A DNA stretch of 59,516 bases from Peptoniphilus_A genitalis. Its GTDB lineage: Bacteria; Bacillota; Clostridia; Tissierellales; Peptoniphilaceae. Every line of letters begins with the position of its first letter. The first letter of the stretch is position 1. Location of the stretch: NCBI RefSeq assembly GCF_949769225.1, contig NZ_CATKPB010000012.1; one strand, written 5' to 3'. The notes beneath the pieces were generated by a model that ran no database searches, was not told the origin of the DNA, and was given only the letters and a program-made list of their open reading frames with translations. Positions 16,354 through 24,416 of the stretch are shown one piece after another. The translations under genes were made by a program, and so were the position numbers.

Positions 16354-16854
16354 TTATAAAAATTTGCTCTTATCCTTTAGATATTCCTTGACATCAATTA
16401 CTTCTCCATTGTCCATGATGATCTTGAAGGAATAGTCATAGATGTAGGCTGCAGATAGACCAAGTAATGATGCTGGAAGGGCTAAAAGCATGCCAATAGC
16501 AGATGTTGTTAGTGAAAGTGATAGGACAGTTTCGCCCTTATTTTCCACCAATAATCTGCTGGCATTTCCCTTTCTCCAGATTTCCTTTACTGCTTCAAGA
16601 ATTTCGTCAAGATACTTGATTACATCGTCAACATAATCCCTGCTAGACTTTCTTTCTCCATGAGAGTCAGATTCTTTTTCTTTCTCATTTTCATAGACCC
16701 TTGAAGGCTCAATGTTTGCATCGTACTTGCCTTCTCTGATATAAGAGATTGCAACATCAACGTCGCCGTCGCTATCTAAAAGTGCCTTTCTTACAATGTC
16801 ATAGGACGCGCCAGTTATATTTATTACATAGTCGATTTTTGTCATGTTAATCAT
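16354..16854 (-). CDS. UBA-like plus DUF4342 membrane protein
   Basis: This 166-residue protein has an N-terminal UBA/TS-N-like three-helix segment (about 5-42: TGASYDIVRKAL-DSDGDVDVAISYI), a charged linker, then a DUF4342 domain (about 75-166) with EAVKEIWRKGNASRLLV, a hydrophobic membrane stretch (about 110-135, ALPASLLGLSAAYI) and a terminal soluble strand. This arrangement is common in Firmicutes and has no assigned function. It follows yerB by about 47 nt and shares its terminator. Ribosome site AGAGGTGAT. Confidence 0.85.
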   Translation of the reverse strand: MINMTKIDYVINITGASYDIVRKALLDSDGDVDVAISYIREGKYDANIEPSRVYENEKEKESDSHGERKSSRDYVDDVIKYLDEILEAVKEIWRKGNASRLLVENKGETVLSLSLTTSAIGMLLALPASLLGLSAAYIYDYSFKIIMDNGEVIDVKEYLKDKSKFL

Positions 16855-16900
16855 AAAATCACCTCTAAGTCTTACTTACCCAAAAGATTTTTTTTAAATT

Positions 16901-17995
16901 TTATTTTTGGCTATTAACTTTTGCTGGATCTTGGTTTGGGTTTGAAGTTTCTTGGCCTTCACCTGTTTCACTTTCTGGAACTTGGTAGACAGCATCCTTC
17001 TCTTCATCAACTATGGAGAAGAAAGTTCTGCCTGGGTAGAATTTAACTTCAGTTCCATCAGGATATTTTAAGATTGTCCTTGCATCTTCATTTTCCTTTT
17101 CCCAATTTATTGGTGCAAGTTTTCCCTTTTGAAGAAGAAGTCCTTGGCCAGTACCTATATTTGCCATCTTTAAAGTTCCCTTAGGTCCAGCAACTACTCC
17201 CTTTTGGAAGAGGACTACAAGGTTATCTGTATCAAACTCTTGACCTGTTGCCTCGTCAATTACTGGTTGACCTTGGCGGATATATTTATACTTTCCACTT
17301 GCTTCGTCATAGATAAAACTTGTCTTGTATCTATTGTTGAAGTTTAGTGTTATTTCTCCCACATCAAGTCCTTCGATATTTGCTTCCTTGTCGTAGAAGT
17401 TAAGAGATGCAGTGTTGTCATTTACGTCTACTCCCTTTTCCACTAGGTAGTTTTCAAGTTCTGGAAGGGAGATGTAACCGTTGTGGGGTGCACGCTTGCC
17501 AACATTTTTATTTCTGTGGAAGACTACTCCTTCAAGGGCAATCCCGTCAAGGTCCACAACATTTCTCTTTTTAACTTCTTCAAGTCCTGCAACGGATCCA
17601 CCCCAGTGGGCATAAATTGCATTGTATTCCTTGGCAGTTTGAACAAAGTAAGGTCTTGCAGAACGAACTGGTCCCACGTTTTCTGGGAAATTGCTTTGGA
17701 AGAGTGCCATGTATCTTGTAAATTCCCCTTCAACCCTGTACTCATAGATTATGTCTGCCTTGGAGATTTGTGCTTGAGGTCTTGCGTCGTCGTGGTTATC
17801 AAGCATAACTGCAAAGATTTTTTTCTTTGCTTGGTCCTCATTGTCTCTCTCTTCATGAGTAAGTGGTGTGTAGTAAACTATTTTTTCTGGCTCCTTAACT
17901 TCTGGAGCTTGGTTTTTATTTTCCGTCGTCTTGCCACAAGCAACTAGACTTGTAGCTACTAGGCCCACAAGTAAAAGTTTTTTTAATTTTTTCAT
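16901..17995 (-). CDS. yerB: DUF3048 lipoprotein (YerB-like)
   Basis: A 364-residue lipoprotein with a type II signal (KKLKKLLLVGLVATSLVAC, lipid-anchored at Cys20) and two DUF3048 domains: the first with FAVMLDNHDDARPQAQISKADI and PVRSARPYF, the second with FQKGVVAGPKGTLKMANIGTGQG and KFYPGRTFF. It acts outside the membrane; the B. subtilis homologue is of unknown function though linked to the envelope. A short TG/Q-rich tail ends it. It heads a two-gene unit with the DUF4342 gene. Confidence 0.92.
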   Translation of the reverse strand: MKKLKKLLLVGLVATSLVACGKTTENKNQAPEVKEPEKIVYYTPLTHEERDNEDQAKKKIFAVMLDNHDDARPQAQISKADIIYEYRVEGEFTRYMALFQSNFPENVGPVRSARPYFVQTAKEYNAIYAHWGGSVAGLEEVKKRNVVDLDGIALEGVVFHRNKNVGKRAPHNGYISLPELENYLVEKGVDVNDNTASLNFYDKEANIEGLDVGEITLNFNNRYKTSFIYDEASGKYKYIRQGQPVIDEATGQEFDTDNLVVLFQKGVVAGPKGTLKMANIGTGQGLLLQKGKLAPINWEKENEDARTILKYPDGTEVKFYPGRTFFSIVDEEKDAVYQVPESETGEGQETSNPNQDPAKVNSQK

Positions 17996-18038
17996 TGTCT
18001 CTCCTCTTTCTCTTAAATTTCTTTTATATATTAAGATA

Positions 18039-18067
18039 ATTGTAGTTTATAAATATAAATATGTAAA
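18039..18067 (-). promoter_or_regulatory. Promoter of yerB
   Basis: TTTACA (18062-18067), 17-bp spacer, TACAAT (18039-18044) on the minus strand, about 45 bp before the yerB ATG. Confidence 0.65.
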
Positions 18068-18137
18068 CAAGAGGATTTTTATATTTTTTTGTACTCTAAT
18101 AGTTTTTCGTGATAAAATTAAAACAAGTGGTGATTTT

Positions 18138-18311
18138 ATGTTTTATCTTACAATAGTTCCCCTTTATTTTATTTGCTTGGCAGGATATTTTTTAACTGAG
18201 TACACAAGAATTATTAAAAATGAAAAAATAAGAAAGAGAGTCAATATTACTTGTCATGTCATAGCTTGGCTCATACTTTTATGTTATTTTGTAATAAGAT
18301 TATTTGTATAA
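18138..18311 (+). CDS. 57-residue two-helix membrane protein, copy 1
   Basis: Unrecognised micro-protein: hydrophobic helix (about 3-19), a basic loop EYTRIIKNEKIRKR, second helix (about 38-55). It aligns without gaps to the next gene (also 57 residues; about 26 identities), with GYFL at 16-19, YT at 22-23, IIKNEK at 25-30 and IA-LILL at 42-48. Ribosome site GTGGTGAT; a possible promoter TTGTAC-N18-TAAAAT lies at 18089-18118. The longer open frame to 17931 runs back into yerB and is not credible. Confidence 0.75.
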   Translation: MFYLTIVPLYFICLAGYFLTEYTRIIKNEKIRKRVNITCHVIAWLILLCYFVIRLFV

Positions 18312-18338
18312 AATTTCGCAAAAATGGGAGGTGGCTTT

Positions 18339-18512
18339 ATGAATATGTATCTTGAAATAATTATCTATTTTACTGCTCTGATTGGATACTTTTTATTTGG
18401 ATACACAAAAATTATAAAAAATGAAAAACTTAGAAAAAAACTTTCTTTTATATTTAACCTCATAGCTGTGTTAATCCTTCTATATGAATTTGTCTTAAAA
18501 AAATTTATATAA
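18339..18512 (+). CDS. 57-residue two-helix membrane protein, copy 2
   Basis: Tandem paralogue of the preceding gene, 27 nt after its stop. Start ATG 18339 follows a strong GGGAGGTGG site; the ATG at 18324 lies before that site. Same plan: helix, GYTKIIKNEKLRKK basic loop, helix ending KKFI. The conserved loop suggests a shared binding surface on the cytoplasmic side. It lies convergent to ktrBA across a shared terminator; no functional link is shown. Confidence 0.78.
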   Translation: MNMYLEIIIYFTALIGYFLFGYTKIIKNEKLRKKLSFIFNLIAVLILLYEFVLKKFI

Positions 18513-18527
18513 AAATATGCAAAAAAA

Positions 18528-18560
18528 TAAGGACTAGGTCTTAGACGACTTAGTCCTTTT
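18528..18560. terminator. Bidirectional terminator
   Basis: AAGGACTA / TTAGTCCTT outer stem with GTC-tta-GAC inside, A-run before and T-run after, between convergent genes. Confidence 0.85.
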
Positions 18561-18583
18561 GCTTTTATTTTCATTTATAAATT

Positions 18584-19234
18584 TTAGTTTTCTTCTATAA
18601 ACCTTTTGATGTCCTTGTCCGAACCCAAAACTGTTAAGATGTCATCTTCCTTAATCTTAAAATCAGAGTTTGGATTTACATAATTTTCTCCATTCCTCTT
18701 TACCATTAAGATATTAAAGTTGTAGTCCTCCCTTAGTCCAAGCTCAGTAAGTCCCTTTCCATTCATCTTGACAGGTGCCTTGAAGTCATAAAAACTATAG
18801 CCCTTGGAAATTTCATCTGAGTTTAACAAGTTGTCGTTGGAAAGATTATTTGCAAGCCTGTATCCAATATCTCTTTCTGGAAAGATGATCTTGTCAGCCC
18901 CACACTTTAATAAAATTTTTCCAAACTTATCAGATGTTGCCTTAGCAATAACTCTTTCAATTCCTGCTTCCTTTGATGCAAGGACTGCCATAACTGCTGG
19001 CTCAAGACTTTCACCAATGGCAACTATTGCCACGTCATAATTATTTAGGGCAAGTTCTCCTACTGCCTTTTCATCTTCAAGGTCACAGACAATAGCCTCA
19101 GTTACATTGTCGTTAATTAAATCAATTTTTTCATGGTCTGAGTCCACAACTACAACATCATTTTTTAAATCATATAATCTAGTGGCCACAGTTGAACCAA
19201 ATCTACCACAGCCAAATACAATAAATGTCTTCAT
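18584..19234 (-). CDS. ktrA: KtrA-type potassium uptake regulatory subunit
   Basis: This 216-residue cytoplasmic RCK protein gates the KtrB channel by nucleotide binding. It has the Rossmann RCK_N domain with VFGCGRFGS (GxGxxG) and VVVDSD, and a C-terminal RCK_C domain (about 140-216) ending in DILTVLGSD, the site where c-di-AMP binds in several homologues. It lies 3 nt downstream of ktrB in one operon. Confidence 0.95.
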   Translation of the reverse strand: MKTFIVFGCGRFGSTVATRLYDLKNDVVVVDSDHEKIDLINDNVTEAIVCDLEDEKAVGELALNNYDVAIVAIGESLEPAVMAVLASKEAGIERVIAKATSDKFGKILLKCGADKIIFPERDIGYRLANNLSNDNLLNSDEISKGYSFYDFKAPVKMNGKGLTELGLREDYNFNILMVKRNGENYVNPNSDFKIKEDDILTVLGSDKDIKRFIEEN

Positions 19235-19237
19235 AAT

Positions 19238-20566
19238 TTACCCCACTATAATTTTTCCATAAGAATATCTTGTGTGCTTCTTATTTTTTCTATTTAAAAT
19301 ACTTATGCCAAGAGTGGCTGCTCCAACTCTACCTATATACATCAAAACTATTAAGATTAGCTTTGAAAGAGGACTTAAGTTTGGAGTGATTCCCCTAGTA
19401 ACTCCCACTGTGCCAAGGGCCGATACAATTTCATAAAGGATATCAAGGTATAAGAATTTTCCATTTTCAATAATTGTTATCCAAAGTGATGAAAAAATTA
19501 CCAAGAAAGATCCCAATGTAAATATACAAAGGCTCTTTAAGAGGGCTTCACGAGAAATTGTCTTGTGAAAAATTTCTGTTTCATCATTTCCCCTTAAAAC
19601 AGATAGGGTTGAGAATAACAAGACCCCAAAAGTTGTTGTCTTAATACCGCCACCAGTGGAAGCTGGCGATGCACCAATAAACATAAGTATTATAGTTACA
19701 ATAACAGAACCCTCTTGCATCTTGCCAATGTCGATAGTGTTAAATCCTGCAGTTCTAGATGTAGCTGACATGAAGAAGGAGGCCAAAATTTTTCCCTTTA
19801 AGCTCAAGCCTTCCATAGAACCACTCTTGTGCTCTAAGATAAAGAAGGCAAGACTTCCCACTAGAATTAGGATGCTTGTAATTGATATAACAACCTTGGA
19901 GTGGAGGGTCAAGTTCCTAAACTTCCTCTTCTTGTATATATCAAGATAAACTGTAAAGCCAAGACCACCAAAAATTATTAGAAAGGCTATGACAAGATTA
20001 ACAGTTATGTTGTCTACATAGTCTACAAGGGAGTTGCCTATAATATCAAAACCTGCGTTACAAAAGGCTGACACTGCATGGAAGAGAGAAAATAAAATTC
20101 CCCTTTCCAAACCAAAGTCTGGAATGAATCTTGTTGCAAGTAAGACTGCCCCAATAAGTTCCACACTTAAAGAAAACTTAATAATGTAGATAACAAGTCT
20201 AATGATCCCCTTGCTTGTATCAGCATTAGTTTGTTCCTTTATAATTCTTCTCTGAGTGATTCCAATTTTTTTATTAAATGCAAGGGCAATAAGAGACAAG
20301 AAAACCATGGTTCCCAGTCCACCAATTTGTATCAAAGTTATAATTACAAGTTTGCCAAAAACTGTCCATTGGGTGGCGGTGTTGGCAACAATAAGTCCCG
20401 TCACACAAGAAGCTGATGTTGATGTGAAAAGGGCATTTAAAAATCCAATGGAATTTCCATCTGCCGAAGCAAGAGGAAGGTTTAATAAAATTGCCCCAAA
20501 TAGGATCAAGCCAAAAAATGAAAGGCAGACCATGAGGGGTGGATTCTTTTTTAATTTTCTAATCAT
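19238..20566 (-). CDS. ktrB: KtrB-type potassium uptake membrane subunit
   Basis: KtrB is the TrkH/HKT-type K+ translocating subunit, often Na+-dependent. The 442-residue protein has four membrane-pore-membrane repeats; selectivity-loop segments are visible as TSTSASCVTGL, FHAVSAFCNAGFD, MSATSRTAGFNT and EIVSALGTVGVTRG, and the conserved GASPASTGGGIKTTT block gives family identity. Operon with ktrA. No ydaO-type riboswitch fits in the roughly 68 bp upstream. Confidence 0.96.
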   Translation of the reverse strand: MIRKLKKNPPLMVCLSFFGLILFGAILLNLPLASADGNSIGFLNALFTSTSASCVTGLIVANTATQWTVFGKLVIITLIQIGGLGTMVFLSLIALAFNKKIGITQRRIIKEQTNADTSKGIIRLVIYIIKFSLSVELIGAVLLATRFIPDFGLERGILFSLFHAVSAFCNAGFDIIGNSLVDYVDNITVNLVIAFLIIFGGLGFTVYLDIYKKRKFRNLTLHSKVVISITSILILVGSLAFFILEHKSGSMEGLSLKGKILASFFMSATSRTAGFNTIDIGKMQEGSVIVTIILMFIGASPASTGGGIKTTTFGVLLFSTLSVLRGNDETEIFHKTISREALLKSLCIFTLGSFLVIFSSLWITIIENGKFLYLDILYEIVSALGTVGVTRGITPNLSPLSKLILIVLMYIGRVGAATLGISILNRKNKKHTRYSYGKIIVG

Positions 20567-20611
20567 AATTTCCTCATTAAATAAATTTACTAAAACTTAT
20601 TATACAAAAAA

Positions 20612-20631
20612 TGCTCCCAAAAGGGAGCAAT
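20612..20631 (-). terminator. Terminator of infC-rpmI-rplT
   Basis: GCTCCC-aaaa-GGGAGC hairpin immediately after the rplT stop; T6 follows on the minus strand. Confidence 0.85.
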
Positions 20632-20634
20632 AAT

Positions 20635-20985
20635 TTATTGTTCTTTTGCAATTTCAACTAGTTTTGCAAAGCCAGCTGGATCATTAATTGCCATTTCAGA
20701 AAGCATCTTTCTATTAATAGTGATGTTAGCTTTCTTAAGACCGCTAATGAATTTTGAATAGCTCATGCCATTAATTCTTGCAGCTGCATTAATTCTTGTA
20801 ATCCAAAGTTTTCTAAAATCTCTTTTTCTTTGTTTTCTACCAATGTAAGCATAGTTAAGAGATTTCATAACAGCTTGGTTAGCAGTTCTAAATAATTTTG
20901 ATTTAGCACCAAAATATCCCTTGGATTGCTTTAGTATATTCTTATGTCTTTTTTTAGCGTTAACGCCTCTTTTTACTCTAGCCAT
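20635..20985 (-). CDS. rplT: 50S ribosomal protein L20
   Basis: L20 binds 23S rRNA early in assembly and, in Firmicutes, represses its own operon through the leader. The 116-residue protein has MARVKRGV-A.KRHKN.LK..KGY, the Y.GRK.RKRDFR.LWI.RINAA.R block and the ML.E.A..DP terminal segment. It is the last gene of the operon, 12 nt after rpmI. Confidence 0.98.
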   Translation of the reverse strand: MARVKRGVNAKKRHKNILKQSKGYFGAKSKLFRTANQAVMKSLNYAYIGRKQRKRDFRKLWITRINAAARINGMSYSKFISGLKKANITINRKMLSEMAINDPAGFAKLVEIAKEQ

Positions 20986-20997
20986 TTTTACCTCCTA

Positions 20998-21189
20998 TTA
21001 AGGGATCATGTGATCAATTCTTCTTTGATCACCTTTAGAAACCGTACTGCTCTTTCTAAGTTTTCTTAGTCTCTTAGCAGTTTTCTTACCTGTTAAATGT
21101 CCTTTAAAAGCGTAAAATCTCTTAAGCTTTCCAGAACCTGTTCTCTTAAACCTCTTCGCGGAAGCTCTGTGAGTTTTCATCTTTGCCAT
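20998..21189 (-). CDS. rpmI: 50S ribosomal protein L35
   Basis: A 63-residue basic protein of the large subunit with the family pattern MAKMKTHRASAKRFKRTGSGKLKR and TGKKTAKRLRKLRKS (shown in parts). It lies between infC and rplT, the universal order. Ribosome site AAGGAGGA. Confidence 0.98.
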   Translation of the reverse strand: MAKMKTHRASAKRFKRTGSGKLKRFYAFKGHLTGKKTAKRLRKLRKSSTVSKGDQRRIDHMIP

Positions 21190-21200
21190 AAAAATCCTCC

Positions 21201-21728
21201 TTAATTATCAGACTTGTCGCTGTCTTTTCTTTCTGAAAGGAACATAACTAAACTTCTTCCTTCCATTTTGGGTTTTTTGTCCACAACTCCATACTCAGAA
21301 ATTAAATCATAAAACTTGTCGAGAACTTCTCTACCAAGATCAGTATGACCCATCTCTCTACCTCTAAATCTAACTGAAACCTTAACTCTATCACCGTTTT
21401 TTAAGAAATCAATAGCTCTATTGGCCTTAGTATTCAAGTCATGGTCTTCAATGTTTGGACTAAATCTTAGTTCCTTAACATTGATAACTTTTTGCTTTTT
21501 TCTAGCTTCTTTTTCTTTTTTCTCTTGCTCGTATCTGTATTTACCATAGTCCATTATACGACATACTGGTGGTTTTGCGTTTGGCGCAACGTTCACTAGG
21601 TCAAGTTTTTTAGTTGTAGCCAAGTCGATGGCTTGATTTCTGGACACAACGCCAAGTTGATTGCCCTCATCATCTACTAATCTGACTTCCTTTTCTCTTA
21701 TCTCTTCATTTATTTGAAGTTCTTTAAT
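21201..21728 (-). CDS. infC: Translation initiation factor IF-3, AUU start
   Basis: IF-3 keeps 30S subunits apart from 50S and checks start-codon pairing. The 175-residue product has the N-domain (QINEEIRE.EVRLVD..GNQLGV), the linker and the C-domain (KELRFSPNIEDHD, VRFRGREMGH). The first codon is judged to be ATT (21726-21728): GGAGGTG lies 7 nt upstream and the protein then begins KELQINEEI, where the family begins. No ATG, GTG or TTG fits; the longer open frame to 21869 crosses the attenuator. An AUU start lets IF-3 repress its own synthesis, as known for E. coli infC. Confidence 0.9.
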   Translation of the reverse strand: MKELQINEEIREKEVRLVDDEGNQLGVVSRNQAIDLATTKKLDLVNVAPNAKPPVCRIMDYGKYRYEQEKKEKEARKKQKVINVKELRFSPNIEDHDLNTKANRAIDFLKNGDRVKVSVRFRGREMGHTDLGREVLDKFYDLISEYGVVDKKPKMEGRSLVMFLSERKDSDKSDN

Positions 21729-21739
21729 TTCTAAGCACC

Positions 21740-21853
21740 TCCGTAAATTAAAAAAGCGGGCACCTAAAAAGATGCCCGCAAATTCATCGTAATTTTCAAA
21801 TAACCTAAATGACTGAGCCATTAGGTGAGAAGCGGACTTCTTCTTTAATAACA
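21740..21853 (-). ncRNA. L20 leader with attenuator
   Basis: The 5' leader of infC-rpmI-rplT ends in a strong intrinsic terminator placed before the infC ribosome site: GCGGGCA (21756-21762 region) pairs with TGCCCGC and is followed by TTTTTT on the minus strand. Upstream the leader has further self-complementary parts (for example TAGGT... ACCTA). This is the position and form of the Firmicutes L20 leader, where L20 binding favours the terminator. Rfam L20_leader would confirm. Confidence 0.75.
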
Positions 21854-21859
21854 AAGACA

Positions 21860-21888
21860 ATGATAACACATAGGTTATCTCTTGTCAA
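21860..21888 (-). promoter_or_regulatory. Promoter of infC-rpmI-rplT
   Basis: Consensus TTGACA (21883-21888), 17-bp spacer, TATCAT (21860-21865), only 7 bp after the udk stop. Confidence 0.85.
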
Positions 21889-21894
21889 ACACTT

Positions 21895-22512
21895 TTATAC
21901 CAAAGATTTAATTTTTTGGTACAAAATATCTATGGCCACTTCGTTTTCGCCACCCTCTGGGATAATTAGGTCTGCATACCTCTTTGATGGCTCAACAAAT
22001 TGGAGATGTGATGGTCTAACTGTTGAAAGGTACTGATCAATAACTGAGTCAAGTGACCTTCCTCTCTCAAGCATGTCCCTCTTAATCCTTCTAATGATTC
22101 TCACATCGGCATCAGTATCAACAAAAACTTTTATGTCCATGATGTCGATTAGGTTGACTTCATTAAAAATTAGAATTCCCTCAAGAATAATAATTGGTTT
22201 TGCTTCAACAATTTCCTTTTCTTTTTTTCTGTTGTGAAGGGCAAAGTCATAAATTGGTTTCTCAATAGACTTGCCATCCTTTAACATTTCTAAATGTTCA
22301 AACAAGAGGTCATTGTCAAAGGCAAGGGGATGGTCATAGTTAGTCTTAACTCTTTCTTCAAAGACCAAGTTTGATTGGTCCTTGTAATAGGAGTCCTGTT
22401 CAATAACAGAGACCTTGTCCCTTCCAATTAAATCAATTAGTTTTTTGGTAACAGTACTCTTGCCGCTACCACTTCCACCGCATATTCCAATAATACAGGC
22501 CTTATTCTTCAT
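21895..22512 (-). CDS. udk: Uridine kinase
   Basis: Udk phosphorylates uridine and cytidine in pyrimidine salvage. The 205-residue P-loop kinase has GGSGSGKSTVTKKL (Walker A), EQDSYYKDQ, YDHPLAFDNDL (nucleoside-binding) and ILEGILIF, all standard. It overlaps trhP by 11 nt. The order trmR-trhP-udk matches yrrM-yrrN-yrrO-udk of B. subtilis, so it is likely cotranscribed with the tRNA-modification genes. Confidence 0.96.
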   Translation of the reverse strand: MKNKACIIGICGGSGSGKSTVTKKLIDLIGRDKVSVIEQDSYYKDQSNLVFEERVKTNYDHPLAFDNDLLFEHLEMLKDGKSIEKPIYDFALHNRKKEKEIVEAKPIIILEGILIFNEVNLIDIMDIKVFVDTDADVRIIRRIKRDMLERGRSLDSVIDQYLSTVRPSHLQFVEPSKRYADLIIPEGGENEVAIDILYQKIKSLV

Positions 22513-23731
22513 TTTCTCTCCTCAAAATAAATCCTTTTTTAATAGGTTGGTCGATTTTAATTTTAAAAATTTGCTTTGCCTTATTTGCAACGTCGATTTC
22601 TCTATCCTTATCATCTAACATCTTTTCTATCTTGTAGTCAAAATGTTTTACGCCAGGTCCAAAGATTTCAATTTCTTCACCAACAAAGACCCTATTTCTT
22701 TGCTCAATCGTAGCAATCTTTGTTTCCTCATCATAGTCTAATACAATTCCCACAAAGTCGTAACCTCTGATGTAGGAGTTGTCCTTATATACTTGTGAAT
22801 TTTCATTAGCTTGTCCGAAGAAGAAACCTGTTGTGAAATCTCTGTGACTTACCTTTTTAATTTCTTCTAATAGTGATGGGTCGTACTTGTAATTTTCTGG
22901 ATCTCTATAATAAGCATCAATTGCCATCCTGTAAGACCTAATTACTGTTGCAAGATAGTATTCACTTTTTACACGACCTTCAATCTTTAGGCTGGCAATA
23001 CCAGCTTCAATCATCTCGTCAATGTGTTCAATCATGCAAAGGTCCTTGGAGTTCATTATAAAAGTTCCTTCGTCGTGTTCTTCTATTGGGAAGTATTCTC
23101 CAGGTCTCTTCTCTTCAACTAGGTGGTACTTATACCTGCAAGGTTGGGCACAGTCACCCATGTTGGCATCTCTTCCTGTCATGTAATTTGATAGAAGGCA
23201 TCTTCCTGAGTAGGACATACACATGGCACCGTGGGCAAAAGTTTCAACTTCTATAGAGTCACCAACTTCTTTAATAATATCAGCTACTTCTTTTAGGCTT
23301 AGCTCTCTTGCCATTACAACTCGTTCTGCTCCTAGCTTTTGCCAGAATTTTACAGTTTCCACATTGGTTACTGACCCTTGAGTTGAAATATGGATTGGAA
23401 AGTCTGGTGCAACTTCCTTAACCTTCATAAACATACCTGGATCAGCAACTATAAGGGCGTCAACTCCAATTTCATATAGTTCTTTGATGTAGTCCTCTAC
23501 ACCTTCCATGTCATGGTTGTGGGGAATTATGTTAAGAGTTACGTGAATCTTCTTTCCCCTCTCATGTAAATAATTTGTTGCCCACTTAATATCTTCCATA
23601 GAGAAGTTTTTGGAAGCTTTTCTAAGTCCAAAGCTTTCTCCACCAAGATACACTGCATCGGCACCATATTCCACTGCAGTTTTTAATTTATTTATATCAC
23701 CTGCTGGTGCTAAAAGTTCTATCTTCTTCAT
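22502..23731 (-). CDS. trhP: Peptidase U32-family tRNA hydroxylation protein TrhP
   Basis: TrhP proteins (YegQ/YrrO group of the U32 family) use prephenate to make 5-hydroxyuridine at the wobble position (U34) of tRNAs. The 409-residue protein has ELLAPAGD...LKTAVEYGADAVYLGG, the HISTQGSVTN and ETFAHGAMC blocks and a four-cysteine set (C in GAMCMSYSGRC, GDCAQPC) that holds an Fe-S cluster, plus a C-terminal beta-barrel. B. subtilis carries two adjacent copies; only one is here. It overlaps trmR by 35 nt; ribosome site AAGGAG. Confidence 0.9.
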   Translation of the reverse strand: MKKIELLAPAGDINKLKTAVEYGADAVYLGGESFGLRKASKNFSMEDIKWATNYLHERGKKIHVTLNIIPHNHDMEGVEDYIKELYEIGVDALIVADPGMFMKVKEVAPDFPIHISTQGSVTNVETVKFWQKLGAERVVMARELSLKEVADIIKEVGDSIEVETFAHGAMCMSYSGRCLLSNYMTGRDANMGDCAQPCRYKYHLVEEKRPGEYFPIEEHDEGTFIMNSKDLCMIEHIDEMIEAGIASLKIEGRVKSEYYLATVIRSYRMAIDAYYRDPENYKYDPSLLEEIKKVSHRDFTTGFFFGQANENSQVYKDNSYIRGYDFVGIVLDYDEETKIATIEQRNRVFVGEEIEIFGPGVKHFDYKIEKMLDDKDREIDVANKAKQIFKIKIDQPIKKGFILRRENEE

Positions 23732-24374
23732 CTTTTCTCCTTACTAAAAGTATTCCATCCCCAATGGGTATTACAGATGAGTCAAATCTCTCATCACTGG
23801 AAACATCTTTTAAAAACTTCCTAAGTCTTTTTACAATTGTTATCTTTCTTCTCTTAACTAGGGAGTCTTCTGCAATCATTCCCTTGAAGAGGACATTATC
23901 GCAGAGGATTATCCCTCCCTCATTTAAATTCTTAAGGGCCTCATCAAAATATTTTTCATATTGTCCCTTGGCTGCATCTATAAATATAAAGTCGTACTTT
24001 TCATCCAAGTCTAAAAGAAAATCATAGGCGTCACTGTGATGAACCTTTATCTTATCTTCAAGGCCCACTTCAAGAATATTTCTTCTCGCAATTTCTACCA
24101 TTTCTTCTTTTAACTCTACGCTGTCAATTTTTTCTATGCACTTATTTCTCTTGGCAAAGGAAATAGAAGAATAGCCTATGGCAGTTCCAAGCTCAAGGAT
24201 TTTCTTGGGCTTATGCATAGCAAGAAGGAAGTTGATAAACTCTTCACTTTCCCTCTCCACTATTGGAACGTGATTTTCTTCTGCGTAATCCATCATCTCG
24301 CGAAGTTTTTCATCTTTTAAATCTTTTAAATCTCTTAAATAATCTTCTATATAATCGTAATTTATATTTGGCAT
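23697..24374 (-). CDS. trmR: tRNA 5-hydroxyuridine methyltransferase TrmR
   Basis: TrmR (YrrM) methylates 5-hydroxyuridine to 5-methoxyuridine at tRNA position 34, the step after TrhP. The 225-residue class I SAM enzyme belongs to the O-methyltransferase family with LELGTAIGYSSISFA (SAM-binding), YDFIFIDAAKGQY (metal/catalytic Asp) and GGIILCDNVLFKG. Its neighbours trhP and udk are those of B. subtilis yrrM, which makes this assignment stronger than the fold alone. Confidence 0.9.
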   Translation of the reverse strand: MPNINYDYIEDYLRDLKDLKDEKLREMMDYAEENHVPIVERESEEFINFLLAMHKPKKILELGTAIGYSSISFAKRNKCIEKIDSVELKEEMVEIARRNILEVGLEDKIKVHHSDAYDFLLDLDEKYDFIFIDAAKGQYEKYFDEALKNLNEGGIILCDNVLFKGMIAEDSLVKRRKITIVKRLRKFLKDVSSDERFDSSVIPIGDGILLVRRKDEEDRTFSTSR

Positions 24375-24383
24375 AATTCCTCT

Positions 24384-24410
24384 AAAAAAGGGAACCTCGT
24401 AGATTCCCTA
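24384..24410 (-). terminator. Terminator after RNase J
   Basis: AGGGAA / TTCCCT hairpin followed by TTTTTT on the minus strand, between the RNase J stop and the trmR ribosome site. Confidence 0.7.
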
Positions 24411-24416
24411 AATATC

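Noticed and set aside
17524..17947. Long frames on both strands within yerB
   Set aside because: They are out-of-frame shadows of the DUF3048 protein, which has clear family motifs and a lipoprotein signal.
20567..20634. A c-di-AMP riboswitch upstream of ktrB
   Set aside because: Only about 68 bp are available and they are mostly the rplT terminator.
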